Source: Cristatella mucedo
Lineage: Eukaryota > Bryozoa > Phylactolaemata > Cristatellidae
Direction: 5' to 3'
Assembly (NCBI GenBank): GCA_009760855.2
Contig: WPIO01000029.1
Location: 3,617,001 to 3,681,000, forward strand
DNA length: 64,000 nt
The notes beneath the pieces were generated by a model. It did not search any database. It worked only from the letters and a program-made list of their open reading frames with translations, and was not told the DNA's origin. Made by a program: the position numbers and the translations under genes. Position 1 is the stretch's first letter. Each line of letters opens with the position of its first letter. Shown here one piece after another: positions 44,601 to 54,731 of the stretch.

Positions 44601-47600
44601 AGAAAATCCTCAATTTACCTGATTTCAAGTTTTCACACGGGTTTTTTCTACTGTCAAAAGAACACTCCTTTAGTCTTTCAGACAACGGCTACATCACTGC
44701 CTCTTGGCTTTAGTATATGGCCTCCAGTGTCTCATGATGCTTTAATGTAATGTAATGTATCTCCGTCAGTAACTCCACAAAGTCATAAAGACCATGTTGG
44801 TGTTACGCAGGAGAGTTTTGTATAGCACACTCACAGCCTAAGCAGCTTTCGGTACGCATTCGGTAGCCAACAGACTTCGTCTCACGCAACAAAGAGAAAG
44901 TGGGAAGCATAGCAGAGTCAGGAGAGCAGTTGAGGTAGTGAGTAGCATAGAAGTAGCAGTTCAGGACCGCTGAAAAAGATGTGCCCTAGTCGGCAGGTGG
45001 AGAATAGTTGTCGTTGCGTAAGAATTGTGGAAGCGAGTTCCACAGTCCAGGACCTGCAGAGCTAAAGCTTCTGTCGCCAACTGTCTTTAAGTGGAGGAAT
45101 GGGACAGCTAATTTATTGTCCACACAGGACTGAAGGGCGCGAACAGGCTGAAACTGATGCAGCAGTTCAGCTAGGTACGAAGGAGCCAAGCCGTGGCGGG
45201 CCTTGTGGGTCAGCGTAAGAACTGGCTTTGTTAACTCTCCAACGTTGGAAAGATTTAAAGGAATCCACCAAGTCGACAAGAGCAGCATTACGTTATATAT
45301 CAAAAGTTTAGCCAAGGGGTAAGGTATTTGAGCCTCACGATCCAGGTTGCGAGTTTCGAATCCAGTAGCAGGCAATGTGCATTGCTAGCCACGAGCAGTT
45401 TTATAGCGAAAAATGGCAGCAAATCCTAGCCGGTCTGTACCTTTGTGACATCTGGACTTCTGTAACTCACTATTTGCAGGTCTTCCAACATGTGCACTAA
45501 GGCGCTTACAATAGGGACAAAACTCGGAAGATTGGCTAGTCTATCGTGAACGTCTCAATCGTCACATTATATTACTTCACCGACCTGCATTGGCTATCCA
45601 TCCAGTAGCATTTCAACTTTAAGGTTTTGTCACTCACTTTTAGGTCTTCTACATTCTTTTGCTCTGGCCTAATCTTCTGAACAATTCACAACCAGTCTAT
45701 GCATCGTACCACCTGCTCATACGCCTAAAGGGTAAGCATTGAGAAAATAGAAAGGCAAGAACCGAGGCAACGATCGGGTCTACCTGTCTCGAAAAGATTA
45801 ACTATCTTTTGATCTAACAACGGCTGCAATACAGACCTTCTGCCATCCCTGGAGAGTCTGTGGCTCAATTCCAAACCAACATAGATAAATAACCTAGAAA
45901 GAGATTTAGTTCTCTTAGAGTGCTATTCTAATATATCTTTCTTATTATTATTATTAATTAAGATCCTTTTTATATAGCCAGCTGCTAAAGTGAGAATGCA
46001 TGCATTCTGCCATGCCTACTTATAAACCTAAACCTATAGCAAGAAAATGTAAAATAAAAGCCGGGCTCATGACAAACTACTTTCTTTTATGTCAAAACAG
46101 CCTCAAGGTAATTGATGCCTGCTGAGGTAATATGGGTGATATAAGCATCTACAGGTGGATTTTGTTTTTACAAATTGTCAGCCGATTTGCAAAGGCAAGA
46201 ACATGAAAATACCACATACGTCAATAAACTCAGGGATCTGCCACAAAACATGCTACACTTTACATAGAAGAAAGCGATCTATTCGTACTCACATATAAAA
46301 CCCGGAAGAAGACTTTCATTTGCACCAAAAACTGAGAATGACACTGCCGATAGTAATCTATTACCAGTTTTTGCTGATAATAATATTCGGGTGCATTTTC
46401 TAAAGGTTTGCATATTTCTCAAAAGGCAGACTGCCAAGAATGATAAAAAAAATGTTTGCCCAAGGCATTTCCATTAAGTCCCATAATTTTCTTTGCATCT
46501 GTGGAAAGTAATGTCATTCAGAGAACAGAAAATAATACGATTGGACTTGACCTTATATTGTTAGTTGTGCTCGTGCTTCAAAAACCATTTTGTAACACAG
46601 GCAAGATTGAGGCAAGAATTACAGTATAAAAGGCTGAGGCAAAAAACTATCCCAATTCCCTAACGAACGTTTATGAGAGCATGGACTACACCGAGCACAG
46701 GTCTATGAAGTATAGTAAATTCTGGCAGTATTATCAGTCCTGATGAATTGAAAATGCAGATATTAAATTTCCTTCTAAAAACACGAGATCTTTACTTTAT
46801 AGCCGAGTGGGTGCGATATGTAGATAATAAACTACGAATCAAAAAGGTATACCATTGTACACTAATCAATTGTCGAGGCAATCTGCTGATACGATTTAGG
46901 TCACTCCTTGGGACAGTACACGAGATGCACTGGAACAAACTAATAATTAGCACTATGCATACACATGCTTGTATGAATGAAAAAGTAATATAGGAACAAA
47001 ATAACTGATCCATCTTACCATTGTAGATAGTTGATCCTAACTGCCTTGAAAATAAGGCCCACTGTAGGTTGTCAATGCGATGGCACAAAAGTGCAACTAA
47101 TTTTACCAACCGGAGCAAAATAAGTGTCGACTTGATATCCTGCAATGTAAAAAACCCATTGCTTCCAGATGCATTTACTGCTTGTAGACAGGAGGTGCAG
47201 GTACAGCAAATTGAAATTTTCATTATTTTAGTATTAAGTTCAGATGAACCATGTAATCTCTGAAGGAACGACACACGAAAGGCAGAAACACTCAGGGCCG
47301 TCAGTGTTTACACAAGCCGGCCACATGGCCATCAGAAGACCGGTGTTTCAGTCAGATTTTCATATTTAAATTCTCCAACAGTGGAAGCACAAAAGCAGCA
47401 AACTTTGGGAAATGTTTTTATTAATGTGACAAAAAATAAGACGTGGTGCCATCGTATCTCGTCTTGACTTCTGTAACTCACTGCTTGCTGGCCTATCGGC
47501 CTGTGCACTCAGGCGCTCACAGCGGTGCAAAACTCTACAGCTAGGCTTGTCTGTCGTGAGCATTGCAGTAGCCAAATTATACCACTTCTCGACGACCTGC

Positions 47601-50600
47601 ACTGGCTCCCAGTCAAGCAGCGCACCGACTTCAAGGTTTTGTCACTCCCTTTCAGGTCCCTTCATTTTTTGGCTCCAGCCTACCCATCAGATCTACTCCC
47701 CACCAGGCCAAGCATCGTACCACCCGCTTTTCGGAATCCAACAGTCTACCAATACCTCGTACAAACCTCAAATCCTCTGGAGACTATGCATTTAGTTCGT
47801 ATGCTTCCAAAGCCTGGAACTCCCTCCCAACCTGCGTCAGAACATTCCCTGACCTGACCACATTTAAAAGAACTTTAAAAAACACCTATCTAAGACAGCA
47901 TTTAGTGGGTCCCTGTGATTCGTCCTTCATGTGCTTATGCGTGCTGACACTCTGCATGCTGCCACTAACCATACTTCATGCTGACCCTGTGCATATCACC
48001 CTTAACAGTGTTACTCTTGTTGTGTATTGAGCATGCTACAACTAACCATTCAATCGTGCTTCCTTTGCAGCAATTGTAAAGCACCTAGAAAGAGATTGAG
48101 TTCTCTGAGGACATTTTATCAAGTGTATTATTATTATAATGGTTAATAAGAGGTAATCTCATCGCTTTATTCAAGCCTATCTGCACCCGGTCGCATCATC
48201 GAAGCTACGAAATGCCGAATAGATTTTTCTTGTGACATGTACACCCTCGACAGCCTTTTCAGGTGTTCAAACAGGCCGTTTGCACAGGTTGGAAGAATGT
48301 GATGGCTTATCAATCGCTGTTCTTAGCCACCACATAGATGCTCTTTAGGATTCAAAGCTGGTAATTAACTCAGCCAACCCATGATCTCGACAAGACTGTC
48401 CACATTTTTTGGATCAGCTTTGCTGTTTGATTATCGTGCTGATGGAATAGAGTTGTCAAGTAGCTGCCGGGCTTATGAAACTTCAAGCTTTGCAGCACGT
48501 TAGCATAGTACATTTCACCGAGAATGTGGTGCAGCTCTCAGATACCTGCACAATGGCAATAGAGTCGCAAACCATGATCCAGGCGCCCAACTACCTCACA
48601 GGCAGTCACCTTTAATAATATTTTTTTCGTTTTACTAATAAACTGGGTTTCTCGTATACATAGAGTTAATCTTTTCTTTTGCTTATCCAATAAACCAAGC
48701 GCCGATCTCCGGGTATTCCATGAGCGCAGTCACTCGTGGGAGCCAAAGCCACACAGTTTGGCCACTAGCTTCGGCCTCTACATAGTGACTTCCAGTGACC
48801 TTAGGTTGACTAGGTACCAGCAGTTGGCCATGGAACCCATAAAAGCATACTTAGCCAGAGAATATCTGATGAAACAGTTGCTCACTTAAACCACAAAAGT
48901 GGTCGTCTCAGTATTCCAATGCTGTTAGTAAGGCACTTGCCAAATACCTTTCGCAAAGTCACTGAGCTCTTTGCCTTCGGCATGATGCCACCATGATTTG
49001 GCCCAGCGGTCAAGGTGCTCACCTTTGCCAACCAAGGTCGTGGGCTCGAGCCCTTTGGCATATGTGAAGCAGCTAGATAAAGATGAAGCTTTCTAAGGGT
49101 GCAATACATATGAATTATACATTATTATTATTATTACTATTATTATGCAACAGTAAATATTTGCAGATATTGATTCAAGCAGACTGACAGCAAAGCGAAG
49201 CTGCGAGCCCTTAGCGCACTCTCGAGTACAGAAGAAAATCACGTGCCAATCTTCTTCCAGGCTTGATACTAAAAAAGCCCCACTTAAAAACGAAAGGTTT
49301 ATGCCCAGCAACTGGTCAATTTTTGTATGGTCCGACCTGTCATCAATAGTAGAATGTTATGACACGACACTAGCAGATATGCTTGACGAGTTTGCACCTC
49401 TGACTAAGAGCATTATGCTTCTTCACCCAAACGGCCTATGCTTTCCCACAGACAAACAAGCCAGGTCTACCATGCACAAACTTGAAAAAAAAAATCAGGA
49501 ATAAATGTCCATCGAAAGGCATAGGACTACTACTGTAGATCCAAGCGAAGGCCAAGTGTAGCTTCTCTTAAACATTGTTGAATCACATATGCACAATCCT
49601 AAAATGCTGATGTCTACGACCAACCAGCTCTTAACCGTTCCCCGATTAGCTCCTTACCAAGTGATCCCTGTGATGATCAAGGTGATCGCTTCTCTAGCTT
49701 CTTTGTCAAGAAGATGGAAAAGATCAGGGAGTCCATCACTACGATGGCAGCATCCTCTCTTGAATGCTATCCCTCAATTCCTTGATAGCTCAATTCCTTG
49801 TTCCTTAATTCCTCAATTCCTAGTTGATTGCTTCTTGGTCCAGCAGTTAAGGTGCTCGCCCCGACCAAGGTCTGACTGAGGTCGTGGGCTCAAGCCCCGA
49901 GGCATATGTGAAGCACCTGAATAGAGATTAAGTTCTCTGGGGGCGCTATATGAATTAATTATATATCTTTTTCCTCTAGCTCCTTTGTCAACAAGATAGA
50001 CAAAACAGGGAGCCCATCTCTAGGGTGGAAGCATCCCCCTGGAATCATGTCCCTAAATTCCATGCAGCACCTCAATTCAAGGAGGCCACTATGAACCTCA
50101 TCCCGAAGTTCATATACCAGTCAAAGAAGACAGCTAGTCCTCTAGACCCTATTCCTATTGTCCTGCTTCTACGATGCACGGATCTGCTGCTGCCATGCAT
50201 AACTAAAATAATAAATATGTCATTAGGCTCAGGTCATGTCCCAGTACCTTTCAAAAAGGCTGTAGTCAGGCCACTACTCAAGAAAGCAACACTTTACCAA
50301 GAGAACTTGTGCAAATTCCACCCAGTCTCCCTTCCACCGTTTCTATCAAGGACACTGGAACGAGTTGTGGCAGACCAGCTGAACTCATATATTGAAACTT
50401 CACACCTAGCTAGTAAGTTAAAGTAAGGTTCTCGACGAGAGCTAATCCCTCCACAGAGTCAGAGTTGCTTCGGGTAAATAGCGACCTTCTTAAGAGTGCA
50501 GGCTCAGGTTGAGTCTCTGTGCTTGTTTTGCTCAATCTTTCGGCAGCTTTTAATAATACTGATCACAAAGGCCTTCTCGAACACCTCTCATCTCGCATGG

Positions 50601-53600
50601 GCATCACTGGCACTGCACTGCAATTGTTTAAGTAGTATCTCAGTGGGAGACTCCATAGTACTGATGCGAACTGAAAACAATCATACGAGAAACCCCTGAA
50701 GTATAGAGTAGGTTGGGGCTCAGTGCTTGGTCCTGTTTTTACAGTTTATACTTTCATTTTCTCCGAAGTGATTGCTAAGCACAAACTAGGCTTTCACTTT
50801 TATGCAGATGACACTTAGTTGTACCTTTGCTCTAATCCCTCCCAGCCCTACAGGATGTCGAATTCTCTCAACTCCCTTGCAGGATGTATTGATGATGTCC
50901 TCAAATGCAGCACAGACAGCAAACTTTGTCAAATTAAATGACAATAAAACCAACTTACCAGCTCCAAGCGAACCAAGTGTGACTCAGAAATTAGAAAGCT
51001 TAACACTCAAAATCGGCACTGCCAACATAACTCCTGTTGTACCTGCACGAAATCTAGGTGTCCTGTTCCAAAGTGACCATGCACTAGACGACCACACCAG
51101 CTCCAAAGTCAAGACTGCCAACTTTCAGCTACTTAAGATTGCTAAAATTCAGGCTTGTTTAGACAGGGATACCACATCTAAATTGGTCCATTCATTTGTG
51201 ACTTCCCGTCTCGACTTCTATAACTCACTGCTTGCTAGTCTACTGGCCAATGCAATCAGGCGCTTACAGCCCACGTAAAACTCTGCACCTAGGCTTGTCT
51301 GTCGTAAGTGTCGCAATTGCCAAATCATACCACTTCTAGCCCACCTGCACTGGCTCCCAGTCCAGCAACGAATCTACTTCATAGTTCTGTCGCTCACTTT
51401 TAGGATCTTTGGCTCAATACCACCCGCTTTTTTAATCTAACTTTTTACCTATACCTCGTACAAACCTCAAATCCTTTGAAGACCGTGCCTTTAGTTCGTA
51501 TGATCTCAAAGCCTGGAACTCACTTCCAACCTGCGTCATGACATCCCCTGACTTGACCACATTTAAAATGAAGCTAAACACATCTATTTATCACAGCATT
51601 TAGTGGGTCAACGTGATGCGTCCTTTGTGTGCACTGCCACTGCATGCTGCCACTAACCATGTTTGCATGCTGACCTTGTGCATGCCACCTCTAACAATGT
51701 TATGCTTGTTGTCATTGAGCATGCTACCACTAAACATTTGATCGTGCCTCTGTTGTAGCATAAGTAAAGTGCCTACAAAGACTGAGTTCTCTGAGGGCAC
51801 TATACAAATGTATTATTATTACTATCCTTATTTTGTTTCTGTATGTTTACCTCATCGCCAATCATGCCTGTGTGCTGCCAAATGGCACAATCCATCATTT
51901 TATGCACCCAAAGCATATAATTCACTATCGATTGACATCGTGTCATCTCATTAGCCCTATCACTGACATTCTCACCTTTGCCGATATAAACATAGACAAA
52001 AATCTGAGCAGGCCATCGACAGGTCCTCTTGCCACACTCACGAAGGCCTGATTGTTCCACAGTACACGGTACAGTAGTGATTGTGCTGGCCTTCAAAAAA
52101 ACAAGCAAAGTCGATAACGATTAGGACGAAAAATCTACTGGATGTTCTAACCGGAACAAACACAGCCACAGTGAAATGCACATTACGGCTGTACATATAG
52201 GAATAGGGTTCAAAGTCAACTAGTATATATTACTTGTCATCGAGATATCTCATGGGTCACGATGAAGCATCTGCAGTGAAGGCTAGCACCTCGTAATCAG
52301 TTGATCAGATATCTCTTAAAAAACCCCTGGTCACAGAAGCAGCACCATACACTTAACAGTTGACTTATGCATACTCAAAAAATATCCATGTGCAAACTCC
52401 CTTCCTTATAGGAGACTGATAATTTACATGGAATTTTCAGAACCAGAACTCTATCCTCCAGAAAACAATCCCTAGTCTAACAATCAGCTTGCCCTTAGAT
52501 CCAAAGCTGGCCCAAAAAACTGATTCATCACACACATAAAGATAAATCTTCAAATTCTTTCAAAATGACTATGTTAGGAAAATGTCTACCAAGATTTGTA
52601 TGTGCATGTTTGGTGTCAAATCATGAACGATTAAGATTTCCCCACCGTTTGCCTACCAGGTGAAAAAAGCATGCAACAGACACCTGCTATGCAGACTCGT
52701 GGCTTCCGATTCGAGGTAGTGATTATGTATATGTTTAAGAATGCAGTACATTTTGCTGTAGTACCGTCAGAATACAACAGAGTAAAAAAGGTATGCGAAC
52801 AGCCATATGCCTTCAACCTTCACATGATCTTGTTGTCAGTTTTAAATGACTTGCAAATGGTCTAGGATCCAGAAATTCTCGGCATGTCCCTCACTGGCCA
52901 AACTGAGACATCTAAATTGCACTAATCAGCACGATACAAAAAGTACCCTTTGAGATATGAATATGAGAAAGAAGTCAAATTTAGTACATGTATTCGGCCT
53001 TTCGAGCAAGTCAAGCCTTAGGACACAGTTTAAAGAACTCTTACTTTTTTAAATTCTTGTCTTATCAAAAACATGGCTGAATGTACTCCTCTTTAAGCTA
53101 TCATCAATTTCGTGCACAGTTTAGAATCAGATCGCACTGATTTCAACATATGCAAAAAATTGCTTGTTTCAAACTATCAACAATTATCAAGGAAGTCCCT
53201 GATATGTTTTCTGGGATATAGTTTTTATTAGGGGCATGGTTGGTATCTCCAGATCATGCTACAGTACGTTGTTTTGTATTAAAACAACATATACACAATA
53301 GTGACTATGTCGGAAGCAGGAAGTTGCTCAAGAAACAGCAAAAAGGGGTCATTTTGCCTTTATTTAGCACCTGGTTAGCAAACCAAATGGTTGGCAAACA
53401 CTATTTGCTGCCGCCAATATTGCTTACACATGCACGTTTTATATACTGGTAACAGTTTGTGAAGCAGGTTATACTCCATCAAGATATTTGTGGCTTTACA
53501 CTAACTAACTCCCAAGGTACGTGGATTTTTCAGACCAGCGTAAATATCGAGTGTAGGTCGAGAAATAATCTTGTAATATGAGCGATTGATGCAGATGAAT

Positions 53601-54677
53601 TGAGCAGAATCGATCAAAGGAAATGCTCATTTTTCATAACAGTCGCAACCTCCAGTAATGCGTACTGACATCGCTGAGTCAAAGTTATGTGCTTAGTTTT
53701 TTCTTGGCAAGAAAGCTATAGAAACTTGCCTGATTAATCTATCGATGCAAAATCCAGCGCTCATAAATCCAAATACTGTTAGTCGGGTAGTGCCAAAGAT
53801 TTAATAACAGTTTATTATTGGAGCTAATTTGTTTGGAGGCAGAAAGCAGAAGTCGGGTAAAGTCTCGGTATATCTGAAGCAGTATGGCTGATATCAAATT
53901 GCGAACGAAGACATTTTCATACAGGCATTCTATTAAGACTGCTCCAAGTCGTGCAAATATCACATTGTGCTGACAGCACATAAGAGATACTAATTAACAT
54001 CTCAACAACGTTATGGAAAAATGCAGAGTGGAGCCGAGAAAACCTTTAAAACTGGCTGATACTCTAGATGGAGCACCTTCAACATAAATGCACGTAGTCA
54101 AATCGATCCAACTTACGGCTTCTCCTCTTTTGAAGCCGCATCAGCAGCGAACAGTTTTATAAGAAATTTAAGAAATAAAAGATGATTTTCTCGTAGATCC
54201 GAATCAATCATTGTCTTGTCTTGAATCAAACTACTAGAATCACAAAAGATCACGAATGTTGGCAATATAACACAAGCCACAATAACCATCATGGCCCAAA
54301 ACAAAAAATAGGGCCAAACTGTGCCATACGCACACAGCAAACCATTGTGAGTGCACTTGCAATCGCACATTGAATGCATTAATTTAATACCAATTTTAAA
54401 GGGCTGATAAAAAGAGGTCTTAAAGCAGAAAGACAGTATTAAGAGTCAATGCATCAATAGAAATACTCAAGCTATTACAAAGAAAGACATGGAAGTAAGC
54501 AGTGACCAAACAGTAAGACTAACACAACAGTTAGCAGTATCTGATCGTGGAAAGGATCGGGTAGAGAAATGGCATGTCATTTCACAGAGTGAGTTAAGTG
54601 AGTAGCTGCACATTGACGCAAAAATAAAAAAGAAAGTGAGAAATACAAGCACACACACACACACACACACAGACACT

Positions 54678-54731
<54 letters not shown>

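Noticed and set aside
49000-49070. Possible tRNA gene on the plus strand
   Set aside because: It lacks a proper acceptor stem and continues into a LINE-like tail.
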